DNA of 11,447 bases from an uncultured Ruminococcus sp. (GCA_902797495.1 CADBTH010000057.1:1-11447), one strand, 5' to 3'; counted from the first letter of the stretch, positions 1 to 7,871 are shown. The notes: generated from the letters alone by a model not told the origin. Made by a program: numbers and translations.

Positions 1-521
1 ACCTGCTCGACGTTCTTGAAGGACGCCGCGAGCACCTTCGTCTTGATGTCGTACTGCTTGAAGATGTTGACGATCTCGCCGACAACGTGAACGCCGTCGG
101 AGACGATGTTGTCAAGTCTGTTGATGTAAGGAGCTACGAAATCGGCTCCCGCGAGCGCGGAGATGAGCGCCTGCTGCTGAGTGAAGATCGCGGTCATGGT
201 GACCTTGATGCCGTATCTCTTGAGTTCCTTCGTCGCCTTGAGTCCTTCCGCGGAGATCGGGATCTTTATGTAGAAGTCGCCGCCGACGAACTGCTGGAGA
301 GCCATAGCTTCTTTTACTATTTTGTCCGCCGTTGCGGAGGTCGTCTGTACGTGGAGCATCTTGTCGGGGCCGATGATGTTTCTGATCTCTTTTACAAGGG
401 GTCCGAAGTCGGTGTGTTCCTTCGATATGATAGTCGGGTTCGTCGTTACTCCCGCGACGGGATATATCTCGTTGCACTTTCTGATCTCGTCTACGTGAGC
501 CGTGTCGATGATGTAAAGCAT
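1..521 (-). CDS. fsa: Fructose-6-phosphate aldolase / transaldolase-like protein (3' end outside window)
   Basis: Class I aldolase of the small transaldolase/FSA family, a cytosolic TIM barrel that cleaves or forms fructose 6-phosphate or related ketoses through a Schiff base. 173 residues are visible out of about 220 usual for the family; the stop codon lies beyond the left edge. Visible motifs are PVAGVTTNPTII near residues 21-32, the Schiff-base lysine K86 in YIKIPISAEG, and SALAGADFVAPYINR near 121-135. Q59 and Y132 match the positions where E. coli FSA has Gln59 and Tyr131; as I recall, true transaldolases of this size carry Glu and Phe there, so I favour aldolase activity. The start is ATG at 521, with GGAGG ending 8 nt upstream. 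A second ATG 7 nt upstream opens another frame and gives no recognisable protein. The gene has its own promoter and lies downstream of the terminator of the preceding operon. Substrate is inferred only. Confidence 0.88.
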   Translation of the reverse strand, partial: MLYIIDTAHVDEIRKCNEIYPVAGVTTNPTIISKEHTDFGPLVKEIRNIIGPDKMLHVQTTSATADKIVKEAMALQQFVGGDFYIKIPISAEGLKATKELKRYGIKVTMTAIFTQQQALISALAGADFVAPYINRLDNIVSDGVHVVGEIVNIFKQYDIKTKVLAASFKNVEQ

Positions 522-552
522 TTTTCATTCCTCCATTATTTTTGCCTTATAA

Positions 553-581
553 ATGATATCACCGAAGAGAGAAATTGTCAA
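553..581 (-). promoter_or_regulatory. Sigma-A-type promoter of the aldolase gene
   Basis: Read on the minus strand, a perfect -35 TTGACA (576-581) is followed by a 17-bp spacer and -10 TATCAT (553-558). A TG dinucleotide one base upstream of the -10 makes it an extended -10. Transcription would start near 546, giving a leader of about 25 nt that carries the GGAGG site. It sits between the upstream terminator and the aldolase ATG. Confidence 0.85.
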
Positions 582-597
582 GCGCAGAAATGTACAA

Positions 598-623
598 AAA
601 ACTCCCGTTTTCACGGGAGTTTT
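598..623 (-). terminator. Intrinsic terminator of the glycosyltransferase-symporter-galactosidase-peptidase operon
   Basis: A perfect 11-bp stem (AAAACTCCCGT / ACGGGAGTTTT) with a 4-nt loop lies 15 nt past the peptidase stop codon. On the minus strand it is followed by a T run (complement of the A run at 596-601). It could also work weakly on the plus strand, but no plus-strand gene ends here. Confidence 0.9.
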
Positions 624-638
624 ATGACATTGTGACCT

Positions 639-2348
639 TTATTCGATGCCGGTCAGGTCGTATTCGGCGAGCCACTTCGAAGCGGCTTCGGCGACCTCCC
701 TCAGGCACTTCTCGTCGAACGGGGATTCGAGTCCCGCGTTCTTCAAAAGATCCGTGAAGGTATGAGAACCTCCCTGCTTCGTATAAGCCACGTAGTGCTC
801 CCACGCCGACTTCTCGTCCTTCTGAATCATCGCCCAGAAGGAGAGCGCGACCGTCTGCGCGAGGCAGTAGTCGATGTAGTAGAAGGGAGACGAGTAGATG
901 TGGTGCTGTCTCTGCCAGCCCTCGCCGTCTGCGTAGAACGGGATGTCTCCGTCGAGGCGCATCCACGGCATATAGACTCCGAGAAGTCTCTTCCAGCAGT
1001 CGTGGCGTTCTCTCGGCGTCCAATCCGGGTTCTCGTACACCTCGTGCTGGAAGTGGTCGACCATCGTCCCGTACGGGATGAAGGTGATAGATCCGGAGAG
1101 GTGGGAATATTTGAATTTTCTCGCGTCAGCGCCGAAAAAGTCGTCTGCCGATCTCCAGCCGAAGAACTCCATCGACATGGAGTGAACCTCGCACGCCTCC
1201 ATCGTCGGCCAGACGTACGTCTGCGGTATCCTGTCGATATTCATCCACACCTCGAAGGCGTGTCCCGCCTCGTGGGTGACGACCTCGACGTCGCCCGCCG
1301 TGCCGTTGAAGTTTGCGAATATGAAAGGAACTCCGTATTCGGGGATACCTGTGCAGTAACCGCCGCCGCGCTTGCCCTCGGTCGAGAGGACGTCGAGCAG
1401 CTCGCACTCCCTCATCGTGCGGAAGAACTCGGACGTCTCGGGAGAGAGCGCGTCGTAGAATCTGTCGGCGGCCTTGAGGATATCCTCGGGCTCGCCCTGC
1501 GGCTTCGGGTTTCCGGAGCGGAAGGAGAGAGCGGCGTCGGCGAACGAGAGCGGATACTCCTTGCCGAGACGCTTCGCCTGCTCGCGGTAGATGGAGTCCG
1601 CTATCGGGACTATATACTTGACGACCGCGGCGCGGAAGCGTTCGACATCCTCCTTCGTGTAGCAGTTTCTGCCCATTCTGTAGTAGCCGAGCGGGACGTA
1701 GCCGCCGTAGCCGAGCGTCTTACCCATTTTGTCGCGCAGGTGGGTCAGCTTGTCGTATATCTCGTCGAGCTTATCCTGGTTGTCCTTGTACCATTTTCCT
1801 TCCGCGCGCCAAGCCGCAAGACGGCGCTCGTCGTCACGATCGGTCTTGAAGGGACCGAACTGGGAGATCGTGTAGGTCTTTCCCTCGAACCCGATCTCCG
1901 ATTTTGCGAGGAGAGTTTCATACTCGTGAGAGAGCTCGTTCTCCTGCTGAAGCTCGGGTATGATCTCGGGCGAGAAGGTCTTCAGCTCGATCTCGGAATT
2001 TACGAAGAGAAGGTCGCCGAACTCCGCCTCGAAATCGGGGCGGAACGGGCTCTTCAGCATTTCCTCCGTCCATATCTGCGTGTACTCCTGGAGCTCGGGA
2101 CCCGCGCCGTACCAGAACTTCATCTCGGCGTCATAGAACTCGTCCCTCGTGTCGATCGAGTTTCTGATGGAAGCGAGAGTCGCCATGGACTGGACGTGCT
2201 TCTCGTACTCTTCCTTTTCGAGAAAGATCGCCTTCGCCTCCGCGTAATCCTTTGCGGCAGAGAACTTCTTTGTAAAGTCCGCGATCGCCGCTTTTACGCC
2301 GTCGAGATCGGGTCTTTCGTATTTCATGTCCTTGAATTTCGTCATCAT
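639..2348 (-). CDS. M3-family zinc oligopeptidase (oligoendopeptidase, non-PepF type)
   Basis: Cytosolic zinc metallopeptidase that trims short peptides. The 569 residues match the M3 oligoendopeptidase subgroup that is distinct from classical PepF, as I recall that family. The zinc site is plain: H359-E360-x-x-H363 in VVTHEAGHAFEVW, with the third ligand E387 in EACEVHSMSMEFF, 24 residues after H363. The substrate-loop motif HHIYSSPFYYIDYCLAQ is at 482-498, and SPEIIPELQQENEL (126-139) is typical of the subgroup. There is no signal peptide. Two ATG codons stand side by side (2348 and 2345) behind AAGGAG (2354-2359), with spacings of 5 and 8 nt, so either may be used. It is the last gene of a four-gene operon, 14 nt after the alpha-galactosidase stop. 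Its pairing with sugar genes is not explained; it may only share the transcript. Confidence 0.95.
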   Translation of the reverse strand: MMTKFKDMKYERPDLDGVKAAIADFTKKFSAAKDYAEAKAIFLEKEEYEKHVQSMATLASIRNSIDTRDEFYDAEMKFWYGAGPELQEYTQIWTEEMLKSPFRPDFEAEFGDLLFVNSEIELKTFSPEIIPELQQENELSHEYETLLAKSEIGFEGKTYTISQFGPFKTDRDDERRLAAWRAEGKWYKDNQDKLDEIYDKLTHLRDKMGKTLGYGGYVPLGYYRMGRNCYTKEDVERFRAAVVKYIVPIADSIYREQAKRLGKEYPLSFADAALSFRSGNPKPQGEPEDILKAADRFYDALSPETSEFFRTMRECELLDVLSTEGKRGGGYCTGIPEYGVPFIFANFNGTAGDVEVVTHEAGHAFEVWMNIDRIPQTYVWPTMEACEVHSMSMEFFGWRSADDFFGADARKFKYSHLSGSITFIPYGTMVDHFQHEVYENPDWTPRERHDCWKRLLGVYMPWMRLDGDIPFYADGEGWQRQHHIYSSPFYYIDYCLAQTVALSFWAMIQKDEKSAWEHYVAYTKQGGSHTFTDLLKNAGLESPFDEKCLREVAEAASKWLAEYDLTGIE

Positions 2349-2362
2349 TATATCTCCTTGTA

Positions 2363-4015
2363 TCAGTTTCCGCGGAAAGCTCCGAGGCTGACGGAAACGG
2401 ACTCTTCCCTTCCGTCTTCAAAATAATTTACCGTGACGGTACGGTCTTCATACACGACCTCGGACAGAGCCGAGCGGTCGAGCTTCATTACCGTATCGTA
2501 GACCTTCTTCGCCTCGTCCGAGTACGCCGCGGGGTCGTCGGACGTGAAGAGCACGCCTCCGAAGAGCGCGTTGACGACGGCGAGGGTCTTCTTTTCCCGC
2601 AGGCTGAGGCTTATATTGTCGTCGCGGAGAAGATATACGTCGGGGTCGCATCTGAACGCTCTTCCGTCGAGCTGGCGGCGGAAAACCGTATTGAGCACCG
2701 TCTTCTTCGTGGACGGGCGCTCGGAGTGCATCGGGCGCATATAGACCACGTCGTCCCAGGAAAGAGAGACGTCGGGACCGATGCGGCAGTACTCGACCTT
2801 GCCGAAGGCGGGGGCGAGCGGAACTCCGCAGCCGATGACGGGAACGGAGCCGCACAGCTCGCGCACGAATTCCATTCCGTCGTACATCACCTCGGCTCTC
2901 GTCTTATCGCGCCTCGGGACTATCGAGCAGGCGTAGAGGAAGTCGAGCTTGAGAAACCTGTATCCCCAGTCCTCAATGACCGTTCTGAAGACTTCCCTTA
3001 TATAGCTTCTGAATTCTTCATTGTAGATATCGAGTCCGTAGAAGCCCGACCAGTTCGAGCCTCCGACGACGGGTCGTCCCTCTGCGTCGCGAAGGAGCCA
3101 CTCGGGGTGATCCTTGACGAGCGCGGAGTCCTTTTCCGCGGCGAACGGCGCGAGCCAGAGCCCCGGGGTCATACCCGCCGCTCTGATCTTATCCGCCGCC
3201 GCCTTCATGCCGGACGGGAATTTTTCAGGATCGACCGTCAGCCAGTCGCCGACCGCCGCCTCGTATCCGTCGTCTATCTGAAAGACGTCGGGGAGAGTCT
3301 TTTGCGACCCGAACCCCGCGAGGTCGGACGAGATCGACTCCTCCGAGATGTCCTCGTATCTGTTGTACCAGCTCGTGTAGCCGTTGATGCGGGGGGCGGT
3401 GCATTCCGGTATTCCGAGAAGAGCGAAATATCTGTCGAAGACCTCGTCCTCGCCGCCGGAGATGAGCGCGACGTCGAAGACCTTATAGTCGCCGGATACG
3501 GCGTAGTCGTGGCAGTCCTTCTCAAAGGAGACCGTCTTCGCCCTCGTGTCGGTGCGGATGACCGTGTAGCCGCTCCTCTCCGCGGTGGAGCCGAGGAAGA
3601 AAAACTCCTTCCCCGTTCTGATATAGCCGTAGGTGAAGCCGTGGAGCTGTCCCGCCCTTCTGCCGTAGGTGACGAACGTGTAGTCGCCGTACTTGTCGAA
3701 GGCGAAGCGGTCGACGATGGCGCGCGGCAGTCTGTAGATCCCGTGGAGGCGGCCTACCGTCGTGTGTTCGCGGCAGGACGTCCAGGACTGGTATCCGTTC
3801 AGAAAGATGCGGCAGTCTGACGGAAAGTCGTAGGAAAAGGTCGCTCTGATACCCTTTATGACGATCCCGGAGTCGGTCGAGACGTCGAGCGCAAAGCGCT
3901 CAGCTCCGTTTTCGACTGTGAACGCGACTCCCTCCTTCTCACAGCTCTTATCAAAGGAAACGGCGAAATATTCGCCGTTCCTTGTAAAGTTTATCGAAAT
4001 ATCGGTAAGTTTCAT
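2363..4015 (-). CDS. GH36 alpha-galactosidase
   Basis: Glycoside hydrolase that removes terminal alpha-linked galactose from sugars such as melibiose, raffinose or galactosyl-glycerols by a retaining mechanism. At 550 residues it matches the compact GH36 type of Thermotoga GalA (about 552) rather than the long 700-residue form. An N-terminal beta-rich domain (about 1-200) precedes a TIM barrel. Barrel motifs: NGYTSWYNRYEDISEESI (211-228), FQIDDGYE (245-252), GLWLAPFAAEKDS (285-297), YGLDIYN (326-332). The nucleophile is D358 in FLKLDF and the likely acid/base is D415 in RIGPDVSLSWD. There is no signal peptide, so it acts on imported sugar. Its ATG overlaps the symporter TGA as ATGA and lacks a strong ribosome binding site, so translation is probably coupled to the symporter gene. 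The exact substrate cannot be read from the sequence. Confidence 0.93.
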   Translation of the reverse strand: MKLTDISINFTRNGEYFAVSFDKSCEKEGVAFTVENGAERFALDVSTDSGIVIKGIRATFSYDFPSDCRIFLNGYQSWTSCREHTTVGRLHGIYRLPRAIVDRFAFDKYGDYTFVTYGRRAGQLHGFTYGYIRTGKEFFFLGSTAERSGYTVIRTDTRAKTVSFEKDCHDYAVSGDYKVFDVALISGGEDEVFDRYFALLGIPECTAPRINGYTSWYNRYEDISEESISSDLAGFGSQKTLPDVFQIDDGYEAAVGDWLTVDPEKFPSGMKAAADKIRAAGMTPGLWLAPFAAEKDSALVKDHPEWLLRDAEGRPVVGGSNWSGFYGLDIYNEEFRSYIREVFRTVIEDWGYRFLKLDFLYACSIVPRRDKTRAEVMYDGMEFVRELCGSVPVIGCGVPLAPAFGKVEYCRIGPDVSLSWDDVVYMRPMHSERPSTKKTVLNTVFRRQLDGRAFRCDPDVYLLRDDNISLSLREKKTLAVVNALFGGVLFTSDDPAAYSDEAKKVYDTVMKLDRSALSEVVYEDRTVTVNYFEDGREESVSVSLGAFRGN

Positions 4016-5418
4016 TTATCTTCTTTTTTCTCTTCCGTCTTTTTCTCGATGGTCTTCATGATCTTGCGCTCGTTATAGAGCGAGAGGATGAGCGCGCCGA
4101 GGAGGCAGAACACGACCGCGACTACTGCGACCGTCGTCATTCCGCGTGCGGAAGCGGTGATGTCGTTGGAATTTGCGGACTGGCTCTTGCCCATGATCGC
4201 GAGGGACGTGAAGACGAGCATCGCGATGGACTGGCCCCACTTCATTGCGAACGTGCGCGCCGCGAAGAACATACCCTCGCGGTTCTCGCCCGTCTCGATA
4301 CCGTCGGCCTCGGCGACGTCTGCGACGATGGACTGAGGGATGATGCCGAGAAGAGCCATCGGGAACGCCGCGATGATGCAGATGGCGAAGCCGTAAACGA
4401 TACCCGGAAGCGGGATAACGCGGATCATAGCCGTTACGAAGTAAGCAAGGGCGAGGCCGATGAAGCCGGCGATCGTCAGCTTCTTCTTACCGAACTTTCT
4501 TACCATACCGGAAACGAACGGATAGAAGACCGCCGAGAGGACGGTCATGCCGCCCATGAAGATCATGGTGTAGCTCTCGTCGAGCTTCATGGAGACCTTT
4601 ACGAAGAAAGGAAGGCCGGTCTGGAAGAGGGTGAGTCCGATCCAGTACATGATGTCGGAGCCGACGAAGACGCGGAACTCGCGGTTTTTGAACGTCGCGC
4701 CGAGGGATTTTACCATGTTTGTCTGGGAGGGTTTCGTGTCGACGAATTCCTTTTCGTTGAGGAGGAAGGTCGGCAGGAGCATGCAGACGCACGCGATAAC
4801 TGAGAGGACGATGAAGCAGATCCTGTAGCTCCAGTTGAAGCCGACGGCGCCGCGGAGCATACCCGCGAAGACGAAGGGGGTGTATGCGAGGAGAGTGCCG
4901 GCGAAGAACGTGAGGGAGATCGCGGTCGAGATGAACATACGGTCTTCCTGAGTCTTACCGAACTCGGAGATGAGCGCGTTGTAAGGCGTGCAGTACATCG
5001 TCATGAAGAGGTAGAAAAGGATGATGAAGACGAAGATCCACGCGACGTTGATCTTGGAGATCTTTTCCACGGGGGCGCAGAACAGAAGGACCGTGACGAC
5101 GGACAGTGGGATCGCCGCGCGCTTCATGAACGGTATTCTTCTGCCATTGGGGTTGCGGCTTCTGTCGGAAAGGCTCGCGATCCACGGGTCTGTGACCGCG
5201 TCGAAGATACGGCTGATCGCCGTTATCAGCCCGAGGATGGTCAGGAAACCGAAGATGATGAGTCCCGGTTTGATGAACTGCGTAGCGCCTGCCTCGATAT
5301 CGCCCTGAGTCGGGAGATAGAAGGTGACGAGCCACGCACTGATGATTCCGCTGAGCATCGACCAGCCGAGCTGACCGATCGCGAAGATGATCATTTGCTT
5401 CTTTGTCAGTCTTTTCAT
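4012..5418 (-). CDS. GPH-family sugar:cation symporter (MelB-like)
   Basis: Inner-membrane transporter of the glycoside-pentoside-hexuronide:cation symporter family, 468 residues with about twelve hydrophobic segments and a short charged cytoplasmic tail (KTEEKKEDK). The family signature DAVTDPWIASLSDRS gives D73 and D77, spaced like the cation-binding Asp55 and Asp59 of MelB. It is followed by the loop RNPNGRRIPFMKR, typical of this family. The C-terminal motif ADVAEADGIETGENREG with K393 in AMKWGQS also fits. The start is ATG at 5418 behind AGGAG at good spacing, 21 nt after the upstream glycosyltransferase-like stop. The stop overlaps the alpha-galactosidase start (ATGA). This direct coupling argues that the transported sugar is an alpha-galactoside, probably taken up with sodium or protons. 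The exact sugar is inferred. Confidence 0.93.
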   Translation of the reverse strand: MKRLTKKQMIIFAIGQLGWSMLSGIISAWLVTFYLPTQGDIEAGATQFIKPGLIIFGFLTILGLITAISRIFDAVTDPWIASLSDRSRNPNGRRIPFMKRAAIPLSVVTVLLFCAPVEKISKINVAWIFVFIILFYLFMTMYCTPYNALISEFGKTQEDRMFISTAISLTFFAGTLLAYTPFVFAGMLRGAVGFNWSYRICFIVLSVIACVCMLLPTFLLNEKEFVDTKPSQTNMVKSLGATFKNREFRVFVGSDIMYWIGLTLFQTGLPFFVKVSMKLDESYTMIFMGGMTVLSAVFYPFVSGMVRKFGKKKLTIAGFIGLALAYFVTAMIRVIPLPGIVYGFAICIIAAFPMALLGIIPQSIVADVAEADGIETGENREGMFFAARTFAMKWGQSIAMLVFTSLAIMGKSQSANSNDITASARGMTTVAVVAVVFCLLGALILSLYNERKIMKTIEKKTEEKKEDK

Positions 5419-5439
5419 TGTTTTTCTCCTGATGTATAA

Positions 5440-6879
5440 TTATTTTTTATTGACAGCAAGCTTGACGGCTTCGTACGCGCCGTTGTAAACGCCCGCGCGG
5501 TAAGCCTTCGAGACGCCCGTACAGAGCGAGCGGAAGATGTCGCCGTCCGCGATGAGCGCGTCGATCATAGCGAGCACTTCGCTCGTCTTGTCGCACTCGT
5601 AAGTGCCGTCGCCGACCTCGGCGGAGCGGATCGCGCCCCACGCCTCGTGTCCGCCCACGCGGTGGATCATTATCTTCGGGACAGGATAGAACGAGAGCTC
5701 GCTCGGCTTCGTGAGCAGGACGTCGCACCGTCTGATGAGCAGATTCGTCAGGTAAACCGCCGCGAAGATATCCTTGTCGGAGAAGACGTGGATGCCGTCC
5801 AGCTCGTCGCGCTCGATGAACTCCTTCGCCGCGTTATAGTCGTCGAAGTGGGCGGTGTGATTGTTGTCGAGCTCGGGAATGTGGCTCTTTATCGACTTCC
5901 ACACGTCGGCGTGGTCTCCGACGTTGACGAGAAGCGCCGCCTTCTTATATCTCACCGCCGGGATGAGGTGGCGGATGATATCTTCAAACAGCTTCTGCTG
6001 TGCGCCGGCGCCGCCGATCGAGAGCAGGAAGCGCATGGGTGCGCCGGAATTCTTTCTGCCGAGTCTTGCCGCGGTGTCGACCTCGATATTCTTTACGAAC
6101 TCGTCGTCGATATAGTGTCCGACGTTGTAGACCGAACCCTCGGGCATTATCTTGAGCTCCCTCTTCTCGTCCATGCCGCGCAGCACCTTGTATCCGATAT
6201 AGGACGACGGGGTCTGCACCGTGTGGATCGCGCCTTCGGCGAGGTGGAGCGCCATCGGCCAGTTGTCGGGGATCGCGTTGACGACGTTAGTCAGTCCCGC
6301 GTGGATCGCCGCCTGAGCCGGCCAGACGTGAGTCGCGATAAAGGGTATGTCCTTCGGAAGATTCTTAAGAAGCGGCGCCATCAGTTCCGCGACCTTCTGA
6401 TCCGCCGCGTTATAGGTCAGCTTGCGGAATCCCTCGGAATTGAGCGGCTCCCAGTAGAGCTTGTTGAAAAGCCCTATCTTCTGAGAGAGGCGCGAGCCCA
6501 TCGAATACAGGTCGTTCTGATGGGAGATTATCTTCGTCGCCGCGGTCTCGGGGTAAGAGTTCATATCGAGCCAGTAGGGGGCGTAGCCGAGAGCGTTCGC
6601 CGCGGAGGCGATCGCCATCGAGATGCGGTAGTGACCGTATCCCATCCTGATGTTGCCGACTATCAGCGCGTTTTCGGGAAACTTGAACTCGCCGTTCTCC
6701 GCGAGGACGAGATTCTTCACGCCGATAGGAGACAAAACGCCGCATTCGGCCTCCTTGAAATAGTAATCCTTCGCCGAGTCGTCGCCGAATTTCTTTTTGT
6801 ACTTCTCCATCTTGCGGCAGGATTTTTTGTAATCCTTCGCGGAGATCTCGTTGCCGAAAATCGTCTTAGATTTTTCCAT
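5440..6879 (-). CDS. GT-B-fold glycosyltransferase-like protein (MGDG synthase/MurG-like), function unknown
   Basis: 479-residue soluble protein whose exact family I do not recognise. Its layout resembles GT-B transferases of the MurG/diacylglycerol glycosyltransferase type. The N-terminal half has a glycine-rich turn GNIRMGYGHYRIS (75-87), like the GxGH motif of those enzymes. The second Rossmann half opens with LLSIGGAGAQQKLFEDII (285-302). DVLLTKPSELSFYPVPKIMI (386-405) sits where these enzymes bind the sugar nucleotide. The first about 45 residues are lysine-rich and charged. There is no signal peptide or membrane span. The start is ATG at 6879 behind GGAG (6-nt spacing). It heads the operon that continues into the symporter and alpha-galactosidase, so a galactose-related role is tempting but unproven. 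Donor, acceptor and even transferase activity are inference; a phosphorylase or a binding protein with the same fold is possible. Confidence 0.6.
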   Translation of the reverse strand: MEKSKTIFGNEISAKDYKKSCRKMEKYKKKFGDDSAKDYYFKEAECGVLSPIGVKNLVLAENGEFKFPENALIVGNIRMGYGHYRISMAIASAANALGYAPYWLDMNSYPETAATKIISHQNDLYSMGSRLSQKIGLFNKLYWEPLNSEGFRKLTYNAADQKVAELMAPLLKNLPKDIPFIATHVWPAQAAIHAGLTNVVNAIPDNWPMALHLAEGAIHTVQTPSSYIGYKVLRGMDEKRELKIMPEGSVYNVGHYIDDEFVKNIEVDTAARLGRKNSGAPMRFLLSIGGAGAQQKLFEDIIRHLIPAVRYKKAALLVNVGDHADVWKSIKSHIPELDNNHTAHFDDYNAAKEFIERDELDGIHVFSDKDIFAAVYLTNLLIRRCDVLLTKPSELSFYPVPKIMIHRVGGHEAWGAIRSAEVGDGTYECDKTSEVLAMIDALIADGDIFRSLCTGVSKAYRAGVYNGAYEAVKLAVNKK

Positions 6880-6915
6880 ACTGCACTCCGTCGTTGCTTA
6901 AAAAATAGAAATTAA

Positions 6916-6949
6916 TATAATTTATAAACATTTTATCATATAATTTATA
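6916..6949. promoter_or_regulatory. Two identical 11-bp palindromes, candidate operator pair
   Basis: The palindrome TATAATTTATA occurs at 6916-6926 and again at 6939-6949, 23 bp apart centre to centre, about two helical turns. The promoter-distal copy fills the -35/-10 spacer and the other covers the predicted transcription start. The placement suits a repressor, but the region is very AT-rich, so chance is a real alternative. Confidence 0.35.
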
Positions 6950-6958
6950 TAATGTCAA
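6930..6958 (-). promoter_or_regulatory. Promoter of the four-gene galactoside operon
   Basis: On the minus strand, a perfect -35 TTGACA (6953-6958), a 17-bp spacer and -10 TAAAAT (6930-6935) preceded by TG (extended -10). The predicted start is near 6923, giving a leader of about 43 nt before the glycosyltransferase-like ATG. The spacer contains a perfect palindrome that is repeated around the predicted start; see the separate entry. Confidence 0.85.
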
Positions 6959-6965
6959 ATATAAA

Positions 6966-6992
6966 AATACCTCCGTTTGCGACGGAGGTATT
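6966..6992 (-). terminator. Intrinsic terminator of the lipoprotein gene
   Basis: A perfect 11-bp stem (AATACCTCCGT / ACGGAGGTATT) with a 5-nt loop, 11 nt past the stop codon of the parvulin-like lipoprotein. On the minus strand it is followed by TTTTATATTT. It insulates the lipoprotein gene from the operon promoter that begins only 8 nt further on. Confidence 0.88.
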
Positions 6993-7003
6993 AATAAAAT
7001 TAA

Positions 7004-7849
7004 TCATCCTATCTTTCCCGCGGCTTCGTCGAGGATGGAGGCGAAACGTCCCTCGGAATACGACGACGCAAGATCCGACAAGATCGGCGCGATATCCTCC
7101 GCAGTCATCGGGTATCTCTTGACGATGCAGAGCCCGACGGACGTCTCGAAGACGTCGCTGACTTCCCCAACCGCCAGCGAGAAGCAGACCTCCTCATAGC
7201 TCTCTTCCGTGTTGCCGCGAAGGAGGACGAAGCTGTCGCCGAGGTTGCCGATGTCGCCCTTCGCGAGGTCGTATTCGGCGTAGTCCTTCATGACCGTCTC
7301 AAAAGGAGTTCCGAGCGCGACTCGCTCCGCGGCTTCGTTTATGCGCTCATCGGCTTCCGCCTTTTCGTGGTTCGAGTATAGCACGAGGATGCGCTTTACT
7401 CTGACCGCCTCTCCCGAGAGGAATTTTTCAAGAAGGACGCTCTCGTCTGTCTCGATCGTGCCGTTCTTCGTCAGCTCGTCGTAAAGAAGCTCTTTGAGGG
7501 TGTCCTGCTCGACTATCTTTTCATAGACCTCGCGCGAGATGCCCATCTGCTCGAGCTCGTCGTCGAGCGCTTCCTCGTTCGCGCCGTAATCGGCTGTGAA
7601 GACTCTCTGAAGAGACGCGCTGACGGCGTCTCTGAAGTCGTCCGACTCAATATCGATACCAACCTCTTGCGCGAGCGCGTAGGGCGCTAAAAAACTGTTG
7701 CGGAGCGCCTCGTCTCCGTTGAAGAGCGCGTCGACGTCCTCGGTCAGCTCGTACCCTCCGACCGTCATGACGGTCTTCGGCGCGCCGCAGGACGAAAGCG
7801 TGAGGAGGACGGCGATAATTACCGAAATATATGAGATGAACTTTTTCAA
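7004..7849 (-). CDS. PrsA/SurA-like lipoprotein with a degenerate parvulin domain
   Basis: Predicted membrane-anchored extracytoplasmic foldase or chaperone, 281 residues from the TTG start. MKKFISYISVIIAVLLTLSSC is a textbook lipoprotein signal with lipobox LSSC and the lipid-attached C21. A SurA-N-like helical region (about 25-145) is followed by a parvulin fold (about 149-246), recognised by VRVKRILVLYS, the GDIGNLG turn and FSLAVGEVSDVFETSVGLCIVKRY. Both histidines that parvulins normally keep are replaced: Arg in place of His in the HIL motif (about residue 153) and Cys in the GxHIIK motif (about 241). Proline isomerase activity is therefore doubtful and a chaperone role more likely. The upstream in-frame ATG (7873) overlaps the -10 of the promoter, whereas TTG at 7849 has an extended Shine-Dalgarno 7 nt upstream, so I chose TTG. 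It is monocistronic, with its own promoter and terminator. Confidence 0.85.
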   Translation of the reverse strand: MKKFISYISVIIAVLLTLSSCGAPKTVMTVGGYELTEDVDALFNGDEALRNSFLAPYALAQEVGIDIESDDFRDAVSASLQRVFTADYGANEEALDDELEQMGISREVYEKIVEQDTLKELLYDELTKNGTIETDESVLLEKFLSGEAVRVKRILVLYSNHEKAEADERINEAAERVALGTPFETVMKDYAEYDLAKGDIGNLGDSFVLLRGNTEESYEEVCFSLAVGEVSDVFETSVGLCIVKRYPMTAEDIAPILSDLASSYSEGRFASILDEAAGKIG

Positions 7850-7851
7850 AA

Positions 7852-7864
7852 GATCACTTCCCTT
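7852..7864 (-). promoter_or_regulatory. Extended Shine-Dalgarno that decides the TTG start of the lipoprotein
   Basis: On the minus strand AAGGGAAGTGATC closely matches AAGGAGGTGATC, the complement of the 16S rRNA 3' end. It lies just before TTG at 7849, with 7 nt between the GGGAAG core and the start. Starting here makes the protein begin exactly at the lysine-lysine head of its signal peptide. Confidence 0.8.
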
Positions 7865-7871
7865 CGGATAC

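Noticed and set aside
112..528. 138-codon minus-strand frame starting at ATG 528
   Set aside because: It is out of frame with the aldolase, which has conserved motifs and properly spaced GGAGG; the product is Arg/His-rich nonsense.
762..2426. 554-codon plus-strand frame opposite the M3 peptidase
   Set aside because: It is a mirror of a gene with an intact zinc site; the product is Val/Arg/Glu-rich with no domain, a GC-driven shadow.
2726..3820. 364-codon plus-strand frame opposite the alpha-galactosidase
   Set aside because: Shadow of the GH36 gene, with no ribosome binding site and no recognisable motif.
5647..6915. 422-codon plus-strand frame opposite the GT-B-like gene
   Set aside because: Antisense to a gene with clear start signals and operon context, and it has the same Val/Arg/Asp-rich shadow composition.
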